A stretch of 30,127 nt of DNA from CAZGVW01 sp964529265 (GTDB lineage Bacteria > Planctomycetota > Phycisphaerae > Phycisphaerales > UBA1924). The stretch covers positions 1 through 30,127 of the forward strand of contig CAZGVW010000137.1 of assembly GCA_964529265.1 (NCBI GenBank), in the 5' to 3' direction. A program made the position numbers and the translations under genes. Below the pieces are notes generated by a model. The model ran no database searches and was not told the origin of the DNA. It was given only the letters and a program-made list of their open reading frames with translations. Shown piece by piece: positions 1-7,052 of this stretch (position 1 is the stretch's first letter; the number at the start of each line of letters is the position of its first letter).

Positions 1-49
1 TTGCCTATTGCCTATTGCCTATTGCCTACCGCCTACCGCCTACCGCCTT
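1..49. repeat. Heptanucleotide tandem array overlapping the tag stop codon
   Basis: Seven perfect-phase 7-bp units are visible: TTGCCTA four times, CCGCCTA twice, then CCGCCTT. On the minus strand these read TAGGCAA/TAGGCGG. The tag gene reads into the array, which encodes its last residues (VGGRR) and supplies the TAG stop at 28-26. The array may continue left of the window. It resembles the short tandemly repeated heptamers (STRR) described in cyanobacteria; that comparison is from general knowledge and not from a search. Confidence 0.9.
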
Positions 50-634
50 CAGGATTTCCGCGCGGCGGGGGCAGGTGAGGAGGTGGTCGTTGACCATGCC
101 GGTGGCCTGCATGAAGGCGTAGCAGATGGTGGAGCCGACGAAGTTGAAGCCGCGGCGTTTGAGGGCCTTGCTCATGGCGTCGCTTTCGGGTGTGCGGGCG
201 GGGAGGTCCTTCAAGGTGCGGAAGGCGTTGACTCTGGGGGCGCCGTTGACGAACGTCCAGATCCAGGCGTCGAATGAGCCGGATTCTTCCTGCACTTCGA
301 GGAACGCGCGGGCGTTGCGCACGGCGGACTCCACCTTCAGGCGGTTGCGCACGATGCCTTCGTTCTTGAGGAGCGATTCGACCTTGCGCGGCGTGAAGCG
401 GGCGACGCGGGCGGGGTCGAAGTTCTCGAACGCTTCGCGATAAGCGTCGCGCTTGCGCAGGATGGTGTCCCAGGAGAGGCCGGCCTGGGCCCCTTCGAGG
501 ATCAGGAGTTCAAAAAGCGCGCGATCGTCGTGGAGCGGAACGCCCCATTCCTGGTCGTGGTAGACGACCGCGCGCTCGTTCGCGGCCCAAGGGCAACGTT
601 GCAGGGGGGTGGTGGACTTCGTCGTCGCCGGCAT
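26..634 (-). CDS. tag: DNA-3-methyladenine glycosylase I (Tag)
   Basis: A monofunctional base-excision repair enzyme of 202 residues that removes 3-methyladenine from alkylated DNA. Near the N-terminus is RCPWAANERAVVYHDQEWG, carrying the first Cys and His of the Tag zinc site (C14 and about H26). The C-terminal VNDHLLTC supplies the second His-x3-Cys pair. The family core GLSWDTILRKRDAYREAF is also present. I start at the ATG at 634 because the protein homology begins there; the longer open frame upstream to 790 is Arg/Pro-rich and family-foreign. Its length is slightly above the usual 185-195 residues, and the last codons fall in the heptamer array. It sits alone, downstream of the secreted FG-GAP gene on the same strand but 267 bp away, so cotranscription is uncertain. 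Confidence 0.93.
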   Translation of the reverse strand: MPATTKSTTPLQRCPWAANERAVVYHDQEWGVPLHDDRALFELLILEGAQAGLSWDTILRKRDAYREAFENFDPARVARFTPRKVESLLKNEGIVRNRLKVESAVRNARAFLEVQEESGSFDAWIWTFVNGAPRVNAFRTLKDLPARTPESDAMSKALKRRGFNFVGSTICYAFMQATGMVNDHLLTCPRRAEILKAVGGRR

Positions 635-717
635 GATGGGCCGAGGATATGCAGATGAATCGATTCGAGATGGGGCGCCACGGGTGCGTGGGGTTGATGT
701 GCGCGTGGGGTGCTCTT

Positions 718-740
718 CACTGGTGGGCAAGCCACCAGTG
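718..740. repeat. Perfect 9-bp inverted repeat with 5-nt loop
   Basis: The arms CACTGGTGG and CCACCAGTG flank the loop GCAAG. It lies between the FG-GAP protein gene and tag, downstream of the former on the minus strand. There is no T-run on either side, so it is a poor intrinsic terminator. Its CCACC/GGTGG composition and 5-nt loop resemble the hairpin at 13199-13227, which suggests a dispersed palindrome family. Confidence 0.8.
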
Positions 741-810
741 CCACCCCCCAAAGCCCTGCCCATTCCGCGGCGGCGCAGACAGCGCCCCATCTGCGCCGCC
801 GCCCCCGGCC

Positions 811-846
811 CCCGGAATCCCCGGAATCCCCGGAATCCCCGGAATC
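811..846. repeat. 9-bp tandem repeat (CCCGGAATC x4)
   Basis: Four exact consecutive CCCGGAATC units lie in the gene-free 635-901 interval, with one further degenerate CCCGGAATC just downstream near 852. The 9-bp period would be in frame in any reading frame, but no convincing gene crosses it, so I read it as an intergenic minisatellite. Apart from this and the hairpin at 718-740 I see nothing else in that gap. Confidence 0.85.
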
Positions 847-901
847 CATCCCCCCGGAATCCTCCTCACGTCGTTCGGGGGCTTGCTCTCTCTCCTCTCC
901 G

Positions 902-2422
902 TTACTGGGCCGGACCCCAGTTGGAGAGCAGCACCGCCAAGTCGCTGCTGTTGACAACTCCATCGAGATTGAAATCGCCGGTGATGCGCGTGCCGAAATC
1001 CGCGATGCTCGGCGTGGAATCGGTCGCCCCGCCGGGGTTGACGGCCTCCACGGACCAGTAGTGGACGCGGCGCTGGATGAGCGCGCCCATGGGCGGGGTG
1101 TAGGTGGTTTCGGTGAGGCCGCCGGCCTGCGCAACGATGTTGGTGAACCCCGGATCGCGCGCGATCCGGATGGTGTACGTGAGGCCGACGGCGCTGGACG
1201 CCGTCCACGTGAACGAGGTGTCCAGGGCCACCGCCACGGCGCCGTCGGCCGGACTGACGAGCGAGAACGGTGTGGGCGGATCCAGCGGCGTCTCGTTGAT
1301 GAGGACGCCGAGGCGATCGTTCTCGAGATTCGCGGAAAGGACATCGGGGCGGAAGTCGGCGTTGAGATCGACGACGGCGACGCCGGAGGGGCAGAGGCCG
1401 CCCGCGCTGAGGTTCGTCGAGGGCTGCGCAAACATGCCGCCGCCCATGTTGACGAGGAAGGAGAGGATCGAACTGGTGCAGTTGGCGACGACGAGGTCCA
1501 TATCGCCATCGGCGTCGAGGTCGGCCGCGGCGAGTTCCTCCGGGTTCAGGCCGACGTCGTAGGTGGGGCCGAGTGTGAAGGCGCCCATGCCGTCGGTGTT
1601 CACGATGACGCGGACCTCGGCGTCGGAGAGGTTGGTGACGGCGAGGTCGAGGTCCTTGTCGCCGTCGAGGTCGATGAGCACGACGCCGGCGGGCATGTTG
1701 CCGACGCTCGCCACGGCCGCGGGCGCTGCGAAGACGCCGGATCCCATGTTCGCGAGGATGGAGACCGACTGGCCGGTGAAGTTGGTGACGATGATGTCGG
1801 GGAGGTTGTCGCCGGTGACGTCGCCGACGGCGATGTCGGAGGGCGTGACTCCGGCGGGGATGGACGTCGGCATGCCGAAGACGCCGCCGCCCTGGCCGGG
1901 GCGCAGCGTGACCGTTCCGGCGCCCTGGTTGGAGGTGAGCAGATCGAGGATCGTGTCGTTGTTCACGTCGCGCAGGACGATGGCGGATGGTGATGCGCCC
2001 GTGGTGTAGGCCGTGGGCATGCCGAACATGCCGCCGCCCATGTTCAGGATGACCTGGGCGTTGCCGTCGATGTTGTTGGCGACGACGATGTCATCGAGCA
2101 TGTCGCCGTTCAAATCGGCGAGCGCGACGGCGACGGGCCGGTTGCCGACGTTCAGCGTCATGGCGGGCATGAACGTTCCATCGCCGACGCCGAAGAGGAC
2201 GCTGAGCGTATCACTGGCGGCGTTGGCGACGACGGCGTCGGGGAAGGAATCGTTGTTGAGGCGGCCCGCGACGACATTGATGGGCTGATCGCCGACGACG
2301 TAGGGAACGGCGTCTTCGAAGGCGAGTTGTGCGTGCGCGGAGGGGGTGATGGCGCCGAGCGCGACAAGGGGCGCGAGCGCAGCGGGCGCAAGGCGGGCGG
2401 ACAACAACGGCGTGCGGCGCAT
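902..2422 (-). CDS. Secreted FG-GAP/VCBS repeat protein with fibronectin-like and dockerin-like C-terminus
   Basis: A 506-residue exported protein. Residues 1-33 form a signal peptide (MRRTPLLSARLAPAALAPL, then AHA-Q cleavage). Residues 35 to about 380 contain seven or more FG-GAP/VCBS-type blades with the D-x-N-x-D-x-x-D-D/I-x-V signature (for example GDVTGDNLPDIIVTNF), which usually bind calcium and fold as a propeller. A fibronectin-type segment follows (PPTPFSLVSPADGAVAV to YWSVEAVNPGG). The end is GDFNLDGVVNSSDLAVLLSN, a dockerin-like EF-hand repeat common on planctomycete secreted proteins. The start at 2422 is chosen for the signal peptide and the AGGAGA ribosome site 7-8 bases upstream; the longer frame to 2641 is not protein-like. 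Substrate or partner is unknown. Confidence 0.88.
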   Translation of the reverse strand: MRRTPLLSARLAPAALAPLVALGAITPSAHAQLAFEDAVPYVVGDQPINVVAGRLNNDSFPDAVVANAASDTLSVLFGVGDGTFMPAMTLNVGNRPVAVALADLNGDMLDDIVVANNIDGNAQVILNMGGGMFGMPTAYTTGASPSAIVLRDVNNDTILDLLTSNQGAGTVTLRPGQGGGVFGMPTSIPAGVTPSDIAVGDVTGDNLPDIIVTNFTGQSVSILANMGSGVFAAPAAVASVGNMPAGVVLIDLDGDKDLDLAVTNLSDAEVRVIVNTDGMGAFTLGPTYDVGLNPEELAAADLDADGDMDLVVANCTSSILSFLVNMGGGMFAQPSTNLSAGGLCPSGVAVVDLNADFRPDVLSANLENDRLGVLINETPLDPPTPFSLVSPADGAVAVALDTSFTWTASSAVGLTYTIRIARDPGFTNIVAQAGGLTETTYTPPMGALIQRRVHYWSVEAVNPGGATDSTPSIADFGTRITGDFNLDGVVNSSDLAVLLSNWGPAQ

Positions 2423-2717
2423 CTTTCTCTCCTGTCCGCCGCGGCGGGTGGCGCCTGCGGCGGGCGTTTCTGGACCGGCCCTCCAGCCGGCGCCCTCGGA
2501 AGTCTCGTGCCGGAGCCCGCGCGGCGGGAAGGCGGCGCGGGGTCCGGGTTTTCGCAAACACAGTGTAGCGAGGGAGTTGCGCGATAAAAGAGCGAGGTGA
2601 TGGTTTTGGGGGCTTCGCGTGCGCCGGGTTTTCGGACTCATGAACGGTGATGCGGGCGTGGGGCGGTGGGAAGCGGGGCGCCTCCGGTTGCCGCGGGATC
2701 CGCGGAGCGCGGGCGAC

Positions 2718-3272
2718 TCAGGTTTTGGGGGGCGCGGGATGCGGCAGGCGGCCTTCGGGTGTGAGGCGGAGTTCGCCGCGGGACGCGAGTTGGCGGAGGC
2801 CTTCGTAGATGACGGCGCACGCCGCGGTGGCGAGGTTGAGGGAGCGTTCGCCTTCGATCATGGGGAGCGTGAGGAGGCGGTCTTCGTAAGCGTGAAGGAG
2901 TTCATCGGGGAGTCCGGCGGTTTCGCGTCCGAAGACGAGGTGATCGCCGCGGGAGAGGGTTGCGTCCCAGATCGGGCGCGCGGACTTCGTGGTGAAGAGC
3001 CAGAGGCGCTCGCGCGATGGTTGTGTGTGCGCGAGGTAGGCGTCCCACGAGGCGTGCTCGGTGGGCGCAAGGCGCGGCCAGTAATCGAGGCCGGCGCGTC
3101 GGCAGGCTTTGACGGAAGTATCGAAGCCGATGGGGTGAATGAGATGCAGCGCGCAGCCCGTGGCGACGCACGTGCGCCCGATGTTCCCCGTGTTGTTGGG
3201 GATCTCGGGGTGGAGGAGGGTGAGGTGGAAGAGGGGGAATGTGGTAGGTGGAATGTGGAATGTGGGGGGCAT
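2718..3272 (-). CDS. trmL: tRNA (cytidine(34)-2'-O)-methyltransferase, SpoU/TrmL family
   Basis: A SPOUT methyltransferase that 2'-O-methylates the wobble base of certain leucine tRNAs using S-adenosylmethionine. The three SpoU motifs are visible: PEIPNNTGNIGR near residue 22, LVFGRETAGLPDEL near 112 and RSLNLATAACAVIYE near 144. It is 184 residues, longer than the 155-160 typical of TrmL, with a Pro-rich C-terminal tail. Homology begins around residue 14 (LFHLTLLHPEIP), but no ATG, GTG or TTG lies there. The only usable start is the ATG at 3272, so residues about 3-13 (PTFHIPPTTFP) are translated from a heptanucleotide repeat array. The next gene upstream is the four-helix-bundle gene on the same strand (54 bp away). 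Confidence 0.88.
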   Translation of the reverse strand: MPPTFHIPPTTFPLFHLTLLHPEIPNNTGNIGRTCVATGCALHLIHPIGFDTSVKACRRAGLDYWPRLAPTEHASWDAYLAHTQPSRERLWLFTTKSARPIWDATLSRGDHLVFGRETAGLPDELLHAYEDRLLTLPMIEGERSLNLATAACAVIYEGLRQLASRGELRLTPEGRLPHPAPPKT

Positions 3273-3311
3273 GTGAGCAGGGATCTGGTAGGTGGAAGGT
3301 CGAAAGTGGGA
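3235..3311. repeat. Heptanucleotide arrays at the trmL start
   Basis: Units GGAATGT, GGTAGGT, GGAATGT, GGAATGT and GGGGGGC run in 7-bp phase across 3235-3271. After a 16-bp break the pattern resumes as GGTAGGT, GGAAGGT, CGAAAGT and GGGAGCG. The first block lies inside the translated start of trmL and the second just upstream of its ATG. The same unit family recurs at 3712-3740 and 17441-17466. Confidence 0.8.
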
Positions 3312-3326
3312 GCGAAGCGGCTGGTC

Positions 3327-3683
3327 TTATCCAGCTTTGGTTCGCCGGATGAGGGAGGTGAGCATGCGGCCGATGCGATCGGAGCGCTCGGCGACGCCGT
3401 CGTAGCCGACATCCACGCCGAGGTCGCGGCAGAGGAGCGCGAGATAGCGGAGTTCCTCCAGGGATCCCTGCGCCATGTTGTAGAAGTGCGATTTGTCCTT
3501 GGGAGTCCGCCGTTTGAAGCCCTCTGCGATGTTGGCGGAGATCGACACAGCCGCCCGGCGCGTCTGGGCCGTCAGCCCGAACTTCTCATCGGGCGGGAGA
3601 ATGCGGGTACCCTTGTAGATCTGCAGCGTCAACGCGTGCGCCTCCCGCCAGACATCGAGTTGCTCAAAGCGTTCAATGGGCAT
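3327..3683 (-). CDS. Four-helix-bundle protein (S23/TIGR02436 family)
   Basis: A 118-residue protein with the family hallmarks: LDVWREAHALTLQIYKGTRI at the N-terminus, then FGLTAQTRRAAVSISANIAEGF, where the (S)I(P)xNIAEG segment is diagnostic. It ends with SHFYNMAQGSLEELRYLALL and a final amphipathic helix. Members are small all-helical pentamers, often found as 23S rRNA intervening-sequence ORFs or as lone chromosomal genes; no biochemical role is established. The start at 3683 (MPIERFEQLDVW) is where family homology begins. It is divergent from bioD, with a heptamer array between them, and lies 54 bp upstream of the trmL start on the same strand. Confidence 0.88.
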   Translation of the reverse strand: MPIERFEQLDVWREAHALTLQIYKGTRILPPDEKFGLTAQTRRAAVSISANIAEGFKRRTPKDKSHFYNMAQGSLEELRYLALLCRDLGVDVGYDGVAERSDRIGRMLTSLIRRTKAG

Positions 3684-3711
3684 TGCGGGAGTGTCGCCGA
3701 TTCCGATCCCA

Positions 3712-3740
3712 TATTCCACATTCCACCTACCACATTCCCA
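3712..3740. repeat. Heptanucleotide array between the divergent four-helix-bundle and bioD genes
   Basis: Units TTCCACA, TTCCACC, TACCACA and TTCCCAT follow a 7-bp period and end six bases before the bioD ATG. They are the complement of the array inside trmL (GGAATGT/GGTAGGT). The divergent intergenic space is only 62 bp, so this array occupies half of the region where both promoters or leaders must lie. Confidence 0.8.
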
Positions 3741-3745
3741 TCCGA

Positions 3746-4576
3746 ATGCTTCCCGTTGCCCCCCCCTCAACCCCCGGCCTCTTCATCGCCGCCACCGACA
3801 CCGGCGTCGGAAAGACTGTCGTGGCGTGCCTCATTGCGCAGCGGTTGCTGCGCGCACAGCGGGCGCGGGATGGGGATTCGCGCGCGCGGTCGCGCATCGG
3901 TGTGTTCAAGCCGGTGGCGACGGGGTGCAGGCGCGAGCGCGAGGGGCTGGTGTCGGAGGATGCGGAGCAACTGGCGCACGCAGCGGACTTCGATCCGGAG
4001 ATCGGGGACCTCTCGGTGGTGAATCCGGTGCGGTTCCGCGCGCCTGTGGCGCCGGCTGAGGCCCTGGCGCGCATGGATGAGGGCGCATCGCTGGATGTGG
4101 AAGCGATGGCGCGGGCGCTTGCGCGGATGGATCAGAAGTGCGAGGCGATTGTCGTCGAGGGCATCGGTGGCGTCATGACGCCGTTGGCCGGCACGCGCAA
4201 GAGCGACATCGTGACGTGTCTGGATCTGATGAAGGCGATCGGCTATCCGGTGGTGGTCGTCTGCCGCGCCGGGCTGGGGACGCTGAACCACACGGCGCTG
4301 ACCTACCGCGCGATCCGCGGGGCGGGGCTTTCGATCGCGGGGATCGTGATCAACGGGTACGACCCGGAGTCGGCGGATGAATCGATGGTCTCGAACCGGC
4401 GGTGGCTGGAGCGGCAGAACGGGGTCCCCATCCTCGCCATCCTCCCGGAATGGGTGGGTTCAGGCCCGAGAAGGCGCAAAATAATCTGGGAAATCAGGGC
4501 GATTGACCCGGCGCTTGGCGACGCAATTGATGTTATTCATTGGGAGTCGGTGTGCCGCCCGGGCCGGAGGGTCTAG
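3746..4576 (+). CDS. bioD: ATP-dependent dethiobiotin synthetase
   Basis: BioD closes the ureido ring of dethiobiotin from 7,8-diaminopelargonic acid, CO2 and ATP, the penultimate step of biotin synthesis. The P-loop ATDTGVGKT lies at residues 16-24, and VEGIGGVMTPL matches the family's EGAGGxxxP motif around residue 138. GIVINGY precedes the nucleotide-base-binding C-terminal part. It is 276 residues against the usual 220-240; the C-terminal end (RRKIIWEIRAIDPALGDAID onward) is atypical and may be an extension. The start at 3746 is the ATG nearest the conserved GLFIAATDTG strand. No other bio genes are in the window. The folate gene follows 201 bp downstream on the same strand. Confidence 0.9.
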   Translation: MLPVAPPSTPGLFIAATDTGVGKTVVACLIAQRLLRAQRARDGDSRARSRIGVFKPVATGCRREREGLVSEDAEQLAHAADFDPEIGDLSVVNPVRFRAPVAPAEALARMDEGASLDVEAMARALARMDQKCEAIVVEGIGGVMTPLAGTRKSDIVTCLDLMKAIGYPVVVVCRAGLGTLNHTALTYRAIRGAGLSIAGIVINGYDPESADESMVSNRRWLERQNGVPILAILPEWVGSGPRRRKIIWEIRAIDPALGDAIDVIHWESVCRPGRRV

Positions 4577-4667
4577 AGGGGGCAGCGGGCTCGAGGGAGA
4601 CGGGCCCGGCGCACGGCGAGGAGAGAAACGGGAGGGAGAGGGAACATGGTGTTCAATCGTCTTATCC

Positions 4668-4768
4668 AGCCGGAGGACATGGACGAAGGAAGCATGGGAG
4701 GCGCCTGCCGCGGACAAATCTGCGGAGGCGCCGAATCAGGCTCCGATAGTCCTTCGTCCATGATGGCT
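4668..4768 (+). ncRNA. Long structured RNA leader ahead of 5-formyltetrahydrofolate cyclo-ligase
   Basis: A 101-nt region folds into one extended hairpin. AGCC 4668-4671 can pair with GGCT 4765-4768. CATGGACGAAGGA 4678-4690 pairs perfectly with TCCTTCGTCCATG 4750-4762 (13 bp). After an internal loop, GGCGCCT 4700-4706 pairs with AGGCGCC 4726-4732 and CCGC with GCGG, around loop 4712-4721. The third-position GC content of the overlapping frame is clearly lower than in the gene, so this part is probably not coding. The fold covers the ATGs at 4760 and 4763 and sits just before the one at 4778. It could be a cis-regulator or a separate RNA. 6S RNA lies upstream of this same gene in many proteobacteria, but I could not match its central bubble. 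Confidence 0.5.
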
Positions 4769-4777
4769 GCCGCGGCG

Positions 4778-5380
4778 ATGAGCGACGTCTCGATCAGGAA
4801 GAAGCGGATCCGCACGGAAGTGCGCTCGCGGCTGGAGGCGCTGGACGCCGTTCAGGCGCATGCGCTCTCGGTGCGGGCGTGCGCGCGGTTCCTGGAGACG
4901 GAGTTCTTCCAGTCGGCGCTCACGGTGATGGTGTATCTCCCCACGCCGGGCGAGGTGGATGTGGCGCCGATCGCCATCCGGTGCTTCCAGGAGCGCAAGA
5001 CGCTCTGCGCCCCGCGCATCGATTGGGACCACCGCCGGATGACGCCCGTCGAGATCCGCGGGTTCGACGACCGCTTCGAGGTGCGCCGCCACGGCGTGCG
5101 CGAGCCGGTGGATGGCCGCCCCGTGCCGCTCGAGGAGATCGATCTCATCATCGTGCCCGGCCTGGCGTTCGATGCCTCCGGCGCGCGGCTGGGGCGCGGC
5201 AGCGGGTTCTATGACCGGTTCCTGTCGCAGCCCGCCCTCCGGCGCACGGCCACGCGCTGCGGCGTGTGCTTCGATTTCCAGGTGGTGGACGAAATTCCGC
5301 TCGACCCCCACGATGTGCATCTGGATGCGATCGTGACCGACCGCCGCACGATCCGCATCGGCTGCCCGCGCCCGGCGTGA
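4778..5380 (+). CDS. 5-formyltetrahydrofolate cyclo-ligase
   Basis: Converts 5-formyl-THF to 5,10-methenyl-THF with ATP, returning the stored folate to one-carbon metabolism. The N-terminal basic ATP-binding segment SIRKKRIRTEVRSRLEALD, the central EVDVAPIA and the C-terminal signature IIVPGLAFDASGARLGRGSG followed by FYDRFL are all present. The start is chosen at 4778 because homology begins at residue 4-5 and third-position GC falls sharply upstream. Alternative in-frame starts are 4760, 4763 and 4646; the last has a purine-rich ribosome-site-like stretch and would add 44 unusual residues through the hairpin. The 200-residue length with the 4778 start fits the family. It stands alone after bioD. 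Confidence 0.9.
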   Translation: MSDVSIRKKRIRTEVRSRLEALDAVQAHALSVRACARFLETEFFQSALTVMVYLPTPGEVDVAPIAIRCFQERKTLCAPRIDWDHRRMTPVEIRGFDDRFEVRRHGVREPVDGRPVPLEEIDLIIVPGLAFDASGARLGRGSGFYDRFLSQPALRRTATRCGVCFDFQVVDEIPLDPHDVHLDAIVTDRRTIRIGCPRPA

Positions 5381-5585
5381 GGCCCGGATCGAGGCCCGCC
5401 GGGACGGCCCGGCCCCCGCGGCTTTGCACCGGAATCCGCCTCCGGCCCGATCTCTGAGTTAGGATGGCGCCCGGCCAGCCGCGGCGACGGAGTCGCTGCG
5501 GGGGTCAATCGCCCCAATGTCGCGCCCGTGCGCGGGCGCACACAGACAACCTGCGGACAACGGACACGAGGAACGGAATCCCATC

Positions 5586-7016
5586 ATGGCCCTTGCATCC
5601 CAGACGTCGCGTCAGAGTTCGATCCGGGCATTCACGAGAGGCCGCGGCGGCGGCGGGGGCGGACGTCGGCGGCGCTGGCGGTTCCTGCGGCCGTCGCGCC
5701 GGATGCTCGCCATCGGCGGAATGCTCGGGCTCATCGCGCTGATCTGGTGGCTCTGGCCCGCGGGAGACGGCGCCACCCCCGCAGGCGGACCCGCCCCGGC
5801 CCAGGCCGCAGGCGATCGCGCCAACCAGCCCGAACACCCCGACCGCAATCGCCGCACCGCCGCGGCTGACGCGCCGAAGACGCAGCCCACCACCACCAGG
5901 AAGTCCACCGACCCCGCGACCGCGGCGAAGGACGCCAACTCCGCGGCAAACCGGCGCGAAGTCGCGGCGAACACCGCCCCGCCTCCCGCGGCGCCCGCGC
6001 CGGGTCAGGGCGCCGCCGCCACACGACCCAACTCCGCCGGCGAAGCCGCCCTCACCGAAGCGCTCAAGATCAACGCCGCCTCGCCTGAGCAGCGCGCCGC
6101 CGCGCGGCCGAACCCGCTCAACACGAGCCAGCAGCAGACCAACACCCCGGCGTCATCCGCCCCGCCCCTGAGCAACCGCGGCTCGACGGAAAGCCCCCAG
6201 ACCGTGCGCGACCTCATCGCGCAGGCGGAAGCCTTCAACGGCCAGAACCGCCCCGTTCAGGTCCGCATGACCTTCAACCGCGCCCTGCACGATCCGCGCA
6301 CCAGCGAAGCCGATCGCGCGCTCATCCGCAGCCGCATGAGCGAGATCAGCAACCTGCTCACCTTCTCCCCCACCGTCGTCGAGGGCGATTTCTTCTCCGA
6401 GAAATACGCCATCCAGTCCGGCGACCGCCTCTCCTCGCTGCCGGAGCGGCTGGATCTCTCAGTTGACTGGCGCCTGCTCCAGCGCATCAACAAACTCAAG
6501 GATCCCGGGCGCATCAATATCGGCCAGACGCTCAAGATGGTGCGCGGCCCCTTCCACGCCGTCGTCAGCAAGAGCGCCTTCCGCATGGATGTCTTCGCCG
6601 GGCCGCCGCCTTCGCGCACCGCGCCGCACGGCTACGGACCTTCCACGTCCGGCGACCTGCCCGTCTACATCCGCTCGTTCAACGTCGGCCTCGGCGAATA
6701 CAGCTCGACGCCGGTCGGCACGTGGATCGTGCGCCGCAACAGCAAACTCGTGAACCCCGCGTGGACCAACCCGCGCACGAACGAATACTTCAGCGAGAAC
6801 GACCCCAAGAACCCCATCGGCGAGCGCTGGATCGGCCTCGACGGCGCCGACCCCGCCACCGAGTCCCTCCTCGGCTACGGCGTCCACGGCACGATCGATC
6901 CGGATTCGATCGGCAAGGAGATGTCGATGGGCTGCGTGCGCCTGCTCGCCGAGGACATCGAACTGGTGTACGAACTGCTCACCGAGGGCGTGAGCACGGT
7001 GCGGGTTGTCGAGTAA
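5586..7016 (+). CDS. Membrane-anchored L,D-transpeptidase with LysM domain
   Basis: A cell-wall enzyme of the YkuD family that makes or remodels 3-3 peptide cross-links or anchors proteins to peptidoglycan. Residues 1-39 are Gly/Arg-rich and cytoplasmic, 40-58 are a membrane helix (MLAIGGMLGLIALIWWLWP), and 60 to about 200 form an Ala/Pro/Thr-rich periplasmic linker. A helical segment follows, then a LysM at about 270-317 (YAIQSGDRLSSL through NIGQTLKMVRG). The YkuD domain follows with catalytic motif HGT at about 434-436 and SMGCVRL, giving nucleophile Cys about 450. The start at 5586 is picked for the membrane topology and a GAGGAA ribosome site. An in-frame start at 5517 is less likely. 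Its presence implies a peptidoglycan wall. Confidence 0.9.
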   Translation: MALASQTSRQSSIRAFTRGRGGGGGGRRRRWRFLRPSRRMLAIGGMLGLIALIWWLWPAGDGATPAGGPAPAQAAGDRANQPEHPDRNRRTAAADAPKTQPTTTRKSTDPATAAKDANSAANRREVAANTAPPPAAPAPGQGAAATRPNSAGEAALTEALKINAASPEQRAAARPNPLNTSQQQTNTPASSAPPLSNRGSTESPQTVRDLIAQAEAFNGQNRPVQVRMTFNRALHDPRTSEADRALIRSRMSEISNLLTFSPTVVEGDFFSEKYAIQSGDRLSSLPERLDLSVDWRLLQRINKLKDPGRINIGQTLKMVRGPFHAVVSKSAFRMDVFAGPPPSRTAPHGYGPSTSGDLPVYIRSFNVGLGEYSSTPVGTWIVRRNSKLVNPAWTNPRTNEYFSENDPKNPIGERWIGLDGADPATESLLGYGVHGTIDPDSIGKEMSMGCVRLLAEDIELVYELLTEGVSTVRVVE

Positions 7017-7052
7017 GCCGCGGCGTCAAGTGTGCGCGCCTCGCGCCGCGCT

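Noticed and set aside
4678..4700. GACGAAGGAAGCA resembles the apical loop of bacterial SRP RNA (GGAAGGAAGCAG).
   Set aside because: The flanking bases cannot form the SRP apical stem, and instead this segment is one arm of a longer perfect hairpin.
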